Program-made: the position numbers and the translations under genes
Notes under the pieces: generated by a model
The model's input: the letters and a program-made list of their open reading frames with translations, nothing else
Database searches by the model: none
Told to the model about the DNA's origin: nothing
Shown: piece after piece, positions 34,501 to 44,696 of the stretch
Position numbering within the stretch: the first letter of the stretch is position 1
Layout of the letters: the number at the start of each line of letters is the position of its first letter
Assembly: GCA_002102555.1 (NCBI GenBank)
Contig: MCFL01000021.1
Span: forward strand, 248,001 to 312,000
Origin: Catenaria anguillulae PL171
Taxonomy: Eukaryota > Blastocladiomycota > Blastocladiomycetes > Blastocladiales > Catenariaceae
Reading direction: 5' to 3'
Length of the DNA stretch: 64,000 bases

Positions 34501-35242
34501 CGGGTCCACCGGCGCCAGCAGCGTCTGACCCGGGTCCTGACGAGGTGGATGGATCGAGGGCGTTGACGGATGACGATGATTTGGAGCGCATGGATTTTTT
34601 GAGGTATGAAAAGAAGCCGCCGCCAGATGATGACGATTCCTTTGTCGAGTTTGCAGCCGATGAGGCAGACGTTTGGACGTGCACTGTGGGCAGCGAGGCC
34701 GACGAGAGTTGACCAACCGAGGTACTTGGGCTGAGGCCCGAGAGCGACGTGGCCGACGACGAGACCGTGAGAGCGAGCGAATCGGACGAGGGCGAGGATC
34801 CCAATTGTGCGGCCGTAGCGGTGGCGACGGGGACAGCAAGCGCGACATTGTTGGCCATTGGGGCATGACTGGTCGAGTCGGTTTGGTGTGTGCTGGATCC
34901 GCCGCCGGCGCTGCTGCCGATAGACAGGCGCTCGAGCTGTTGGCGAAGGTAGGCAATGCGCTTTGCCGATTCCGCGAGCGACGCCTCGCACTGGGCCAGG
35001 GCGTTGCGGTCCGTCAGCTTGGCGCGCATCAGGAGAGCGCCCTCGCGCATCTTCTCCTCGACGCCGAGCTTGCGCAGGATCTCGGCTGAGCGAGAGTCCT
35101 TTGGCGGCGGCGGTGGCGGCGGTGGCGGCGGGGTTTGCTCTTGATCTTGGCCGTCCTGTTGTTTGCGCCACGAAAGACTGCCGTCGTCAGCGATGGCTGG
35201 CAAAGGGGGCCGCCCGATGGGAACATGGCATGTATGTACCAT
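31567..35242 (-). CDS. PKC1: Fungal protein kinase C (HR1-C2-C1-C1-kinase)
   Basis: Exons 32319-35242 and 31567-32230, one 88-nt intron (GTACGT...CTGTAG) splitting the YRDLKLDN catalytic loop; 1195 aa. The start is the first in-frame ATG ([11 protein letters not shown]); the frame extends upstream only through a TTG. Order: HR1 at about 47-104 ([17 protein letters not shown]), a Ser-rich linker, HR1b ([20 protein letters not shown]), C2-like ([14 protein letters not shown]), two C1 fingers ([20 protein letters not shown] and [20 protein letters not shown]), kinase from [14 protein letters not shown] with IKVLKKDF, activation loop [14 protein letters not shown], and an AGC tail ending in the hydrophobic motif FAGFSY. 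The architecture is that of Rho-regulated cell-wall-integrity kinases. Confidence 0.9.
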
Positions 35243-35807
35243 TGTGTTTGCCGAGTCAACGAGCTGAGGGTTTCTGTGTGCAGTACAGTACAAGAAGACA
35301 AGGTCGGGTGGCGTTGGCGTTGGCGTTGGTGTTGCCGGATTGATGGGTCTTGGCGGCGGGTTCAACTGTCGCGGACTGCGGTGGTGGGGCCGGGACTTCA
35401 ACTTGAGGGCAGGGCGGCCGGGGAAATGACGGGCGTAAGGAGAGGCACCGAGTGCTCAGACTGACTGCGAGAGTGCTCTACCTCTTTGTACTCGCGGAAG
35501 CTCAAAGTCTTGTCTTGTCAATACATATTAATATATGGCAGCGGACCAGATCCCGCACAAAGGCCGCGTTCACCGCAGGCCGGCACCCCGTCCGCGGCCA
35601 GTCCCGCCGCCGTCACATCACGGTGGCAACGCCTTGGCAGGTGCGTGGCACACTTGCAAACCTTGCCCAAGCATGTGATACATATAGCTCCTAGGTTGCA
35701 GCTCTCTATCCCGAGTTGGTGTCTTTGCATCCCGCTTCACGTAACTTCACGTAACAATACAACACAGAACCAAGTATGTACATATGTGCATCGATGGATA
35801 TCACTTC
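35243..35807. other. Intergenic, PKC1 promoter side
   Basis: About 565 nt between tandem minus-strand genes. No gene seen. A longer PKC1 5' exon starting upstream is possible because the frame stays open to 35401. Confidence 0.45.
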
Positions 35808-37921
35808 TCATCCGTCTTTGGGCTCTTGCACCCAATTTCCCTTGACCGTCACCCCAACCAGCCGGTCAAAGGGACACATTGCCGTCGCTTTCAACCTCGA
35901 CCAACACGCTCGACACATCTCATGCCCGCACGGGTCCAACTCAATCTCCACACTCAAATCACAGCAAATGGCACACATGGCCGGCACTGCAGCTGACACG
36001 GCCACCGGTCCCGATGCTGGTTCTGGTTCTGGTACGACTGGCACTTGAGCCATAGTCACAGCCACTGACGGCACAACCACAGCTCCCGCTGCAGCAGCGG
36101 CAGCTGACGCCGCGGCCACAGCAAACCGTGCTGCGTGTCGCTCGCGAATCTCGCGCACCTTGGCCTCAAACTCCCTTGCGGCATCCTCGAGCTCGGCAGC
36201 CATTTCCTGCGCAATGTCTTGAATCGCGGTCGCAGTGCGTTCGTGTGCTGCATCTGGCACGCCACGCGTTGTCGTCGCCATTTGCCCTGGCTCGGGTTGC
36301 GCAACGGGCGACAATGCAGCCGCAGGTGGCGCGCGGACACGTTGGATCGCGGCGCGCAGCGAGTCGGCCAACCAGTCACCCGATGCGGGCTGAGCGCTCG
36401 AGACTGAGGTGGTCGTTGGAATGGGTGTGAGTTGAACAAAGATGGAATCGGCAACGGTCACGGACAGGATCCATGTCGGGTCTTGGGTTGCACTGGTGGT
36501 TAGTGAAGGTGTGGGTGCCAGCACATGAGCGTCGCCGTGCTTGATGTGAGCATTTGAGAGAGATGCCAGTGGGATTGAGTAGGCCAGTGGGGACTGGGTG
36601 CGGATACATGTGCCGGTGAGGTGAAGGTGTGAGGGTGGACAAGAGGGATGGAGGGAGACTGTGACAGCTGACACAAGTGGAGTCTATGAAAAATGGAGAT
36701 TCAGAGACATGAGCGCGAAAGAGACAACGCATCGAGATCCAAGTAAAGTGCGCACGTGTTGGATGCATAGGACAAGGTCAGTCCACGCTTGCCCTTGACC
36801 CTGACCTTGATCGGAAGTCAAATCAAAAACCGAGTCATTGTCACTACTATCCTCAATGGCATGATCTTGGTGTACCCGATAGTCATCCAGCTTGGCGATC
36901 AAGCGCTCCATGTTCTCCTCGTGCGTTCGTGGCTCGCCTTGTGGAATCTTTGCCGCGGCCGCCTCTGCCTCTTCCTTCTGAGCATGTGCGCCAAGAACCA
37001 TGTCAATGAGCCACGCGCCAAGGACAGAAAGTGAACCATAACAAAACGGGGTACCTCGCGCTCTGCCTGGAGATCTGCCAACAGCAATCCATCAAACGCG
37101 CCGCGCTCGGGCTCTTGACTTGCGGTCCCCAGACTCCAAGGAAATCGAAGGGCGCTACCACCAGAAAAGTGCGCATAAAAGGTGGGATAGCTGCCAGAAT
37201 CATCACTCTCGTCGTCGTCATCGTCCTCCTCCTCCTCCTCCACTTGATCATCACCGGCAAGATCATTGGCATGGTCGTCGTCACCGCCCAACCGCTGGCG
37301 CTTGTATGGTGGACACTTGATTGCATCCTGTTTGATCAGGGCAGCGGCGGTGGGCAATGGCGATGGTGACGACGATCGCGCACGACGCTGGCGAGACGGC
37401 TGCATGACAGTGTCTTGGCTTAACACACCAAAGTGACCAGAGCGTGATGCGGCCGCGGGCGGAGCAGGTGACGGCGGGTCCAAGTGCCGCGTTGACGGCA
37501 AGAGCGACAATGGCAACAGCCCGGAAGATGCGCAAGGCTGCGCCAACGAAGGTGGGGGGCAAAATGCAGACGAGAAAGATGAGTGAGGATCAATTGAGGA
37601 TTGGGACCAGTTGGCAGCTGGACGCAACGCCAAAGGCGACTCGGAAGCAAAAGTCGAATGTGTGGCGAGCGATGTTGGATGAAAGCGAGTCGTCGACCCG
37701 CCCGCTGCTGCTGGTTCTTGTGATCGCAACCCAACACTGCCAGACATGATGCGGGTTCCGGTCAACGGAGCGGTGTTGTCAAAAGCGCCGACGGCGGCGT
37801 CCACTGTGGCGGCAGCGCTAAAGCCGAAAGGGCGCATTGGCCGGTTGCTCGAGGTCTTGCTTGGGTTATTCATTGTATTTTTTGACTTGATTCTGATTTC
37901 ATGCATGCAGTCCGGGGCCAT
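35808..37921 (-). CDS. C-terminal RING-finger protein, putative E3 ligase
   Basis: Exons 37055-37921, 36756-36977, 35808-36683, phase-0 introns of 77 and 72 nt; 654 aa. The N-terminal 290 residues are Ser/Pro-rich and include an acidic block (EEEEEDDDDDESDDSG). Next comes a coiled segment (LQAEREKEEAEAAAAKIP joined by splicing, then ENMERLIAKLDDYR). Exon 3 encodes a region rich in hydrophobic beta-like segments, a helical stretch (AAELEDAAREFEAKVREIRE) and a C-terminal C3HC4 RING: CAICCDLSVEIELDPCGHEMC, then CPFD. The first in-frame ATG (MAPDCMHEIRIK) was taken as start. RING at the extreme C-terminus suggests ubiquitin ligase activity. The subfamily was not recognised. Confidence 0.7.
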
Positions 37922-38134
37922 GGGTGTGATGATTGCAATAGTCACCCTCCACTAAAAAAAACACTCGATCCGAGCGCTGTGCTGTCTACCGAGAGCATAA
38001 CGAAATACGGGAGAATGGACAGGTTTTATGGACAGACGCAGAGAAAGTTATGTTTATACATTTGACAAAGGACGCAGCTCTCGATTGCCTCCAAGAGGAT
38101 ATCCATTCACTGCCTCAACAGGACGTGTCGGGAA

Positions 38135-38629
38135 TCACGCCAAGTACTTTTCCAGCCCAGGAATCGCCTCCCACGCCTTGCCGGCAGCATCCCGCTTCAC
38201 TTGCAACACCTCCACGACCGACTTGACGTCGATCGGCCCATAGACATGAGGGAAGTCGCCGTCCCGAACCTTCTTGCCAGTAGCTGCAGAGACGACGCGC
38301 TGCTCATGCTCGGGCGGAACAACTGCGGGCTCCCACACAATCTTTACGGCTCCCGATCCCGACACATGTGTTGTGGGTCCGCCAGCAACTTGAGCAGTGG
38401 CGACCGAGTAGTGGTGGGTGTCGATGATCAAGACCGAAACGGAGGAGATGGCTGAAAGATAGCGATTGGCCGTGTCGAGCGCAAGTTGGAGTGGCGAGCA
38501 GTGAATGAAACCCTCGGTTTTGAGTGAGTCCGTAGTGTACAACGTGCTGCCGTTGCCTGGGTCCTTGCCAACGGGCGGGACGGCGGCGGTCGGCAGGAGG
38601 TGCGCAATGTAGCGAGGAGGGCTAGTCAT
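38135..38629 (-). CDS. DUF952 family protein
   Basis: Intronless, 164 aa, ATG start (MTSPPRYIAHLL). The DUF952 pattern is visible: TEGFIHCSPLQLALDTANRY, a strand SVLIIDTHHYS, KIVWEPAVVP and the closing FPHVYGPIDVKSV. The family is small and resembles the ADP-ribose-acting RNA 2'-phosphotransferase/ART fold; no reaction is established. Its 5' side faces the TFB1M-type gene, with about 350 nt between divergent starts. Confidence 0.75.
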   Translation of the reverse strand: MTSPPRYIAHLLPTAAVPPVGKDPGNGSTLYTTDSLKTEGFIHCSPLQLALDTANRYLSAISSVSVLIIDTHHYSVATAQVAGGPTTHVSGSGAVKIVWEPAVVPPEHEQRVVSAATGKKVRDGDFPHVYGPIDVKSVVEVLQVKRDAAGKAWEAIPGLEKYLA

Positions 38630-38828
38630 GGTCAGTGTTGCAAAGATTTGCGTGACCGTGATTTCAGCGAGTGCTTTTGTCAGCTTGAATTGTCATTCAA
38701 CAGTGTCTGCAATTTATTAATGATACTGAATTTGTTTTCGTGAAGGGACAAATCTTTCTACACCCGCCGATCTGACGGTCTGAAGCTGTAGCTGTCTCGC
38801 ACACAAATGTGAAAAGTTGTCTCGCACC

Positions 38829-38856
38829 TTCATCTCATCTCATCTCATCTCGAAGC
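38829..38856. repeat. CTCAT microsatellite
   Basis: A short run of (CATCT)n-like pentamers lies in the intergenic space between the DUF952 gene and the rRNA dimethylase gene. Confidence 0.6.
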
Positions 38857-38980
38857 ACCCTGAGCTTGAGCATGCAATGTGTATGTCTCACCTTTACCTT
38901 TCGATATCCATTCAACGACAACATGCAATGATAATCTATCCATACACCGAGCACACCATCGTATCCAACACCAAGCCACA

Positions 38981-40114
38981 ATGAGCTCCCCCACCCAAGT
39001 CCTCGCCCGTCTCCCAAAGGTCCAGGACATTATCAAGATCTATGGCCTCGTTGCCAAATCGGCACTGTCACAAAACTTCATTTTGGACCAAAATGTCACC
39101 GACAAGATTGTCGCAAACATTCAGCCAAAGCGCCTCAAGCCAGACCTCAAGGATGCACTCATCATCGAGGTTGGCCCTGGCCCTGGCATGCTCTCTCGAT
39201 CCCTCATCAAGGCCGGAGCAACAAAGATTTTGGCCATTGAAAAGGACTCGAGGTTCCTTCCTTTGCTCCAAGTACGAACGCTTGCTTGTACCATAACATG
39301 CCCGTGCTCACCATGCGCCCAGTCATTTCCTTCCTCCCCTCCCCTCAATAGCAACTCACAGACGCAACCTCGGGTTCCTTTCAAGTCATCCACGGTGACG
39401 CTCTCTCCGCTCCATATTCCGACCTTGTTGACCGTGCCATTGCCGACCTCGACTTTGACCCTGCCTCGCACCCAATTCACCTCGTCGGCAACCTCCCTTT
39501 CAACATTGCCACGCCGCTGCTCCTCACACACTTGCGCGACCTTTCGCACCGCCGCGGCCTATTTGCGCCCAGGTGCAAGTACACGGACATGACGCTCATG
39601 TTCCAGCGCGAGGTGGCGCAGCGCATGGTTGCACGGCCTGGCGCAGAGGGAAGGTCGCGCATCAGTATTGTGTCACAGGCAGTTGCTGGGTGTGAGCTCG
39701 TCATGCATGTGCCCAGCAGTGTGTTTGTGCCGCGCCCGAAAGTGGATGCGGCAGTTGTCAGGTTGGTCCCGAGAAGTGGGGTTGAGGCGCTTGGTGGACT
39801 TGAGCGAATCGAGACGGTGAGCCGGTGGCTGTTCGGAATGAGGAGGAAAACAGTCCGGAATAACTTGATGTGCGTGCTAACTCGCTTTTTTCATATCCTG
39901 CGTGCACCGAATCCGCACTGACAACGGCATGCTTGCTGGCAGGGCTTTCCACGATGAGGAAACTGTGCAAAGGTTGCTTTCCGAATCTGGCATTGCTCCT
40001 GGTGCACGAGCGCAAGAGCTGACAACGGAAAGTATTGTGCGGTTATCAATGGTGGCGGCCAAGATGGGACTGGTGTATGATGAAGATCATCCTCGCCCTC
40101 AGTGTTCTTCGTAA
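38981..40114 (+). CDS. TFB1M-type rRNA adenine dimethyltransferase
   Basis: Exons 38981-39271, 39352-39869, 39943-40114; introns 80 and 73 nt; 326 aa. The start MSSPTQVLARLPKVQDI leads directly into IIKIYGLVAKSALSQNFILD, the mitochondrial TFB1M form of the KsgA/Dim1 entry. SAM-binding motif I is EVGPGPGMLSRSL, motif IV is GNLPFNIATPLL, and LMFQREVAQRMVARPG, SIVSQAV and FVPRPKVDAAVV follow. It should dimethylate the two adjacent adenines in the small-subunit rRNA 3' stem-loop, probably in mitochondria. The KsgA-type subfamily call is from the spacing and the 'LSQNF' preceded by 'LVAKSA'. No obvious cleavable presequence was visible. Confidence 0.85.
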
Positions 40115-40550
40115 AAAAAAATCCTTCCATCAATCTTGTTCACGGTAAGCTCCAAACGTCACCAGTGTATGTGAGACAGGTTCTTGCAGGCGGACTGGAG
40201 TCGTTGCATGAAATGGCATGGGCAACAAGCGACTTTCTTGGCATCTGAGCATCTTTACAGACAAGAGACCTCGGTTCCCGCTGCTCGCGCTGGGAAAGCT
40301 CATCAACATTATTGAGCGTAACCTCACTCCCGTGAATACTCCATGAACCATTGACTCTCGCCATGATGGAGCGGAGGTGAGAGTCAATGAGCACCTAGCG
40401 GATCGTGATCAAGCATGCATGACCCAACATTGAATCTACATGACGTGCTGCCGTCAAACTTTCCTGTTCTACTTGACTAAAGAACTAGACTACACATCGC
40501 TTACAGTGTCGCCCCTTGGGCCAAAAGGCAGGTTGTGGGAGGGTGTTCAA
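40115..40550. other. Intergenic
   Basis: Nothing supportable between the rRNA dimethylase stop and tRNA-Thr. Confidence 0.5.
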
Positions 40551-40622
40551 GCCCTTGTAGCTCAGTGGCAGAGCGTTGGTCTTGTAAACCAAAGGTCCCG
40601 AGTTCAATCCTCGGTGGGGGCA
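40551..40622 (+). tRNA. tRNA-Thr(TGT)
   Basis: Full cloverleaf: acceptor GCCCTTG with TGGGGGC (G-U pairs included), D arm TAGCTCAGTGGCAGAGC, anticodon loop CTTGTAA with anticodon TGT, T arm CCGAG TTCAATC CTCGG, discriminator A. A T-run (TTTTT) follows at about 40676. No intron. Confidence 0.9.
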
Positions 40623-40653
40623 TGATTGCGCGGTGGTGCCATGATTGTGGGAT

Positions 40654-41445
40654 TCAACATAGAGCATCGAACTTCTTTTTCACACTTTTCAGAAGTTGTG
40701 TCATGGTCCTGAGATATCGTCGCTTGCCAGTATTCTTAACTTCTTTTTCACACTTTTCAGAAGTTGTGTCATGGTCCTGAGATATCGTCGCTTGCCAGTA
40801 TTCTGAATGTGTTGGCGACCATGGGCACTCGTCCCCGGCGGATACTGCTTGCTCGATAATCGTGCGGTGGTGGTCGTCTTGTTCATCTTGCTCTGTGGCG
40901 GCTTGATGCTCAATCGTTGAGAGTGTTGCGGTTGGTGGCGGCGACTTCAGATGGTTTGAATTTGAGTGAATCGAGAATCCACGAGTGACCGCAGGCGAGG
41001 ATGATTGGTTCGGGTCTGCACCTGTCCCCCAGGTTGCGAGGGAGACCGGGTGCAGGTGTAGCGGTTTGCTCAGATGAGGCGACGCAAGAGTGGTGTCACC
41101 ATCACCGAGAGAGGACTTTCGAGGGGGTGCAGCAACGTCATCAGTACGAGAAACATGGCCAGTGGAAGGGTCGGCGCTTGGAGCACCAGATCGGGCTGTC
41201 GACAAGATGGACGACGCGTGGGAATGGTAGTGGGAGATACACGGTTCGGTGTATGCCGAGCCAACGAGTGAGCTGGTGCGGTCTGGAAACGACATGGCGC
41301 TGATGTGTGATAAGGGCCTGAGAGGATATCGCAAGAATGTAGACCGGGACGGAGTGCGAGTATGGGTATTTGAAGCTCTCCAGACTCGTTGTGTTGACCC
41401 CCAAGCTGCTCTCCTTGTCCCCGGGCTTGCCAAGACGGTAAACAT
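40654..41445 (-). CDS. Hypothetical Ser/Pro/His-rich protein
   Basis: Open frame of 263 codons from an ATG (MFTVLASPGTRRAAW). Low complexity, rich in Ser, Pro, Thr and His. No domain, signal peptide or homologue recognised. Its last 45 codons are made by two tandem 68-bp copies read in two different frames, so the C-terminus is an accident of that duplication. It ends 32 nt from the tRNA-Thr on the other strand. It lies in tandem with three disordered coiled-coil genes but lacks their C-terminal module. It may be a real rapidly evolving gene or a chance frame. Confidence 0.3.
   Translation of the reverse strand: MFTVLASPGTRRAAWGSTQRVWRASNTHTRTPSRSTFLRYPLRPLSHISAMSFPDRTSSLVGSAYTEPCISHYHSHASSILSTARSGAPSADPSTGHVSRTDDVAAPPRKSSLGDGDTTLASPHLSKPLHLHPVSLATWGTGADPNQSSSPAVTRGFSIHSNSNHLKSPPPTATLSTIEHQAATEQDEQDDHHRTIIEQAVSAGDECPWSPTHSEYWQATISQDHDTTSEKCEKEVKNTGKRRYLRTMTQLLKSVKKKFDALC
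40670..40805. repeat. Two perfect tandem copies of a 68-bp unit
   Basis: Unit 40670-40737 (starting AACTTCTTTTTCACACTTTT) is followed immediately by a second copy 40738-40805 with no mismatch through about 67 bases. It is just downstream of tRNA-Thr and also supplies its T-run. Confidence 0.95.
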
Positions 41446-41916
41446 GTCGTTAATGAGCTCTCATGTGCATGGTTGTGCTTTTTGCCATTGGTTAAAAACT
41501 CTTTTGGACAGCCATGATTCGGTAATCCATGCATAGCAGGTAAGATTTGCAAGCCTGAACAGTTTCATCTCACCAAATCAACGAGCCGCGTATGCCAACG
41601 ACGGACGGAAAAACTAAATACGAAAACTTGATTGCTATTGGTGTTATGAAAGCTCCTTTTAAACAAGTGGAATATCATTTGGGTGCGGATTCTCGGGCTC
41701 AACATACAGTTTCGACCAAGGGCCCCTCGCCATGAATGAAATCACGCCCGCACACAGCGGCATTTCCACGGTCGATTCGCACACAGGCTCGCCAGCAACA
41801 GGTCTTTCTAATGAAAGCACTGACGGAGAAATGCGTCAATCGATTCACGATGAATCAAAATCTGGATGTATTCAGCTTCAACACCGAAATCTTCGTCACG
41901 GCAGACTCGCACAAAT
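41446..41916. other. Intergenic
   Basis: No supportable gene on either strand. Confidence 0.45.
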
Positions 41917-42567
41917 CTACAACGTCGCCGTCATTCTCGTATCATGGGACCTGTCTGCAGGAAGTATGGCCGATAAAACGTCCGAGACCTGTGCCAGCCG
42001 ACTCCTCAACACCTCCACCTCAGCCTTTTGCTTGCGCAACTCTTCCTCCTCCTCTTCTGCGCGCAATCGTAAACTCGCAATTGCTAGATCGGTCCGCCGC
42101 CCAACACTGTCTATTTCGGCCCTTGTCCTCTGCACATTGACGTGGGCTTGTGCGGCCGCGCTGCGCGAATTGATACTGTCTGCGTACAGCATGCGGGCAA
42201 CGTGCTCGAGCGCGCTTCGGTCCAGGGCGTCGAGCGAATCCGGGAGCGGATGGAGTGGGCCCGAACTAGGCCCGGACGGGTGCGTGCATGGGTGCTCGGT
42301 ACAGCTGATATTGGTGATTTGGCTTGCTTCCGAGAGACTGGTCATTGTTGGAGTGTTTGGCGTGGTGGGAGTTTGAGAACGGTGAAGCGAGACGGAGCGG
42401 TTTGGGCATGAGATGGTGAGATCACATGGTTTGTAGTGTGCGAGTGACGAATGGGCGGCCTCAAGTGGACTCGTGATTGGAAAGGCAGAACCGCGAGTGC
42501 GGCTGCCAGACTCAACGCGGTCGCCGGGGTGGTCTATTCTGGCAAGCGTGTGGTGTGCGACAGACAT
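41917..42567 (-). CDS. Shared-module coiled-coil protein 1
   Basis: Open frame of 216 codons; the start could be the ATG at 42567 or at 42345 (MTSLSEASQITNI). The N-terminal half is disordered Ser/Thr/Pro-rich sequence. Residues about 105-205 form the module also seen at 43.3, 44.8 and 50.4-50.7 kb: LHPLPDSLDALDRSALE, LYADS, a charged coiled coil (EEEEEELRKQKAEVEVLRSR) and the end VSDVLSAILPA. It aligns without gaps over about 100 residues but is the most diverged member: RAFKSI becomes RTDLAI. No known family recognised. Probably a cytosolic oligomerisation module; inference only. Confidence 0.6.
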   Translation of the reverse strand: MSVAHHTLARIDHPGDRVESGSRTRGSAFPITSPLEAAHSSLAHYKPCDLTISCPNRSVSLHRSQTPTTPNTPTMTSLSEASQITNISCTEHPCTHPSGPSSGPLHPLPDSLDALDRSALEHVARMLYADSINSRSAAAQAHVNVQRTRAEIDSVGRRTDLAIASLRLRAEEEEEELRKQKAEVEVLRSRLAQVSDVLSAILPADRSHDTRMTATL

Positions 42568-43216
42568 ATTTGTGGTTGTGTGTGCGCAGATTTACTGGCT
42601 GTATGGTGACGTTGATGGGTGGAAAAGCGGATGTGGGAGCAACCAGACTTTAAACAACCCGACCGACCGGATAGTGTACTCTTTCCCTCTGGTACAACCT
42701 GTCTGCGGAACCTTGCGATTGGCTCGGCGGAGTAAATCTCAAAGGCAGGGAAGAGTAAATGCCGCGTTGGCATGGTATCTTTGCAGGGTCCCTCGTAACA
42801 GGCTGGAACTTTGTGATCAGGAAGCCCCCACAACACAATAGAAGGCTGTTCGACAAAATCCCAACAAGGCCAAGGCTATGGTCGATTGACCAGGATCCTG
42901 GGCGTCCAGCTTGTTCATATGACATAGTCGGTTCTAAATATATGTGTTGTGCTCACGGGCAGGTGGATAGACAAAAGGACGACAATGGCTTGCGCGCTCT
43001 ATTCCTTTGGAGGCGTCATGAGTCCCAAGCCGAAATGAGAGCTTCTCGACGTGTCAAAGCCATGTCTCACCTGTGGCGCAGTTGATTCGATCACGGCAAA
43101 ATCGCAGATCTCATTCACTTCCCAACCAGAGGCTCGCTGGTGCATGATCCTCCAATGCTGGATGACCATCGCGATAGGTCCAGCAATGTCAGATCAACGT
43201 TCATACATGCAAGTTT
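42568..43216. other. Intergenic between module genes 1 and 2
   Basis: No supportable gene. Contains the promoter side of module gene 1. Confidence 0.45.
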
Positions 43217-44041
43217 TCAAGAACTCGACTCGACTCCAACGGGGACATTTTTCTCCACAATGGCTTCTTTTTGCAAACTCTTGCTTGCCGGTACGTTGTG
43301 CATAGCTGCTGGCACCACCAACGTCAGCACAGCCATGACTTTATCAAACTTGTCCGTCACATCTTTCAACTGTGCCTTGGTGCTTGCCAACTCGCGCTCG
43401 TAACCTGCCGCATGCTCTCGCAACTTGACAATGGACTTGAAGGCACGCTTGGCAACGGTTTCCAATTCCACCTTGTGGGCAGACTCTTGCGCGTGCACTT
43501 CTTGGATGCGTAGACGCGTTGCAAGCGCCTCTTGATGAAGAGTTTGGACAAGGTTTTCAAGTTGTTGGCGAGACAAGGATGAGAGATCGGACGGGAGCGG
43601 GGGCAAGGCAGCCAGGGGTTTCGCGGGCACAGTGCAGGTTGACGGTTCCGGGTCTTGGGCGGATGCCGCTGCCAAGGCGAGCGACTTGTAGACTGTGCCA
43701 TTGGTGATGTTGTCATCAAACGTGGCGCGTTTGGTGCCGCTGGATGTCTCCGAGAGGGAGGATAGCGACAAGGACGACGACGAGTGCCCCGAGTCCCGGC
43801 GCACAAAGGTTGCCTGAGACGACACGGTGGATGTCGATGATTGCGATTCACTGCGGGTGAGCGTTGCTGTCGGTACCAATGGCTGCGTCATTCGCGTCGA
43901 CGTGATTTGAATGGGGAAAGGGAGGCTGATTGTAAAGCGGGAGGGGGGTGGATTGAGTACTTTTGCATTGATCCTGTTGCTTTCTTTGGGCTTGGTGCTG
44001 TTTCGGTTTGTCCGAGAGAGAGTCTTTGTGAGCTTCATCAT
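43217..44041 (-). CDS. Shared-module coiled-coil protein 2
   Basis: Open frame of 274 codons; start at 44041 (MMKLTKTLSR) or at Met51 (MTQPLVPTATL). A Ser/Thr-rich N-terminus carries TKRATFDDN, similar to RKTVTFNDDF in protein 3. The C-terminal module spans about 146-247: LPPLPSDLSSLSRQQLENLV, TLHQEALATR, AHKVELETVAKRAFKSIVK, coiled coil ERELASTKAQLKDVTDKF and VMAVLTLVVP. The heptad-like spacing supports a coiled coil. No signal peptide or membrane segment. Tandem with proteins 1 and 3 on the same strand. Confidence 0.65.
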   Translation of the reverse strand: MMKLTKTLSRTNRNSTKPKESNRINAKVLNPPPSRFTISLPFPIQITSTRMTQPLVPTATLTRSESQSSTSTVSSQATFVRRDSGHSSSSLSLSSLSETSSGTKRATFDDNITNGTVYKSLALAAASAQDPEPSTCTVPAKPLAALPPLPSDLSSLSRQQLENLVQTLHQEALATRLRIQEVHAQESAHKVELETVAKRAFKSIVKLREHAAGYERELASTKAQLKDVTDKFDKVMAVLTLVVPAAMHNVPASKSLQKEAIVEKNVPVGVESSS

Positions 44042-44696
44042 GGTTGTTTGCAGTCGAGTGGGAATCTGGGTGAATGGAGCGATTTGGGTCTGAGTGAATG
44101 GAGCAATCAGTACCAGGAGAGGAAAACTGCTGAGGGGAACGTCAGTATTTGAGCACCTCTTTCTTGCACATAGCGTGCCGTTCCGACGGGCGACAGGTAG
44201 CTTTCCGCGTTCGCCTTCGCTTTTGCTGCCCGATGCATTATCAGGCGTTGTCGATGGTTAATCTCCTTCTTGTCGCCTGGACCAGCGACGTCACATCATC
44301 ACTCCGACAGGCATTCGCAAGTGCAAGTCATTGTGAGTACCGGGCCGCCCCGTCCATCATTCGTTGGCGCAAGTGAGTCAACCAACCAGCTTGAGGATGC
44401 CTTTCATGCCCGTCACAATTGTCTCTATGTTCTTTTTTGAAGCCAAGTGAGAAATTTGGCGCTCGTCTCATGAACCTTCAGTGGGTGGACCCTGCTGGCA
44501 CCCATTAACTTCCTGGATACCCTTCGCTATCGCCATGTTTCGTGGCCAATCTCGATGACCTACATCTGCATCATCTGTCGTCTGTATTGCACTATCCTGT
44601 ATCATCGATATGACATGAGGCGATGCAACAGTCTATGAAAGGAATGTACAACTACATTGGATATATCATGTACAATCACATACAACGCTGTTTTAG
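44042..44696. other. Intergenic between module genes 2 and 3
   Basis: No supportable gene. Confidence 0.45.

Noticed and set aside
33832-34956. 374-codon second minus-strand frame within PKC1
   Set aside because: Overlaps the Ser-rich linker and HR1b/C2 start of PKC1 in another frame; Pro/Arg/His-rich composition typical of a GC-rich shadow.
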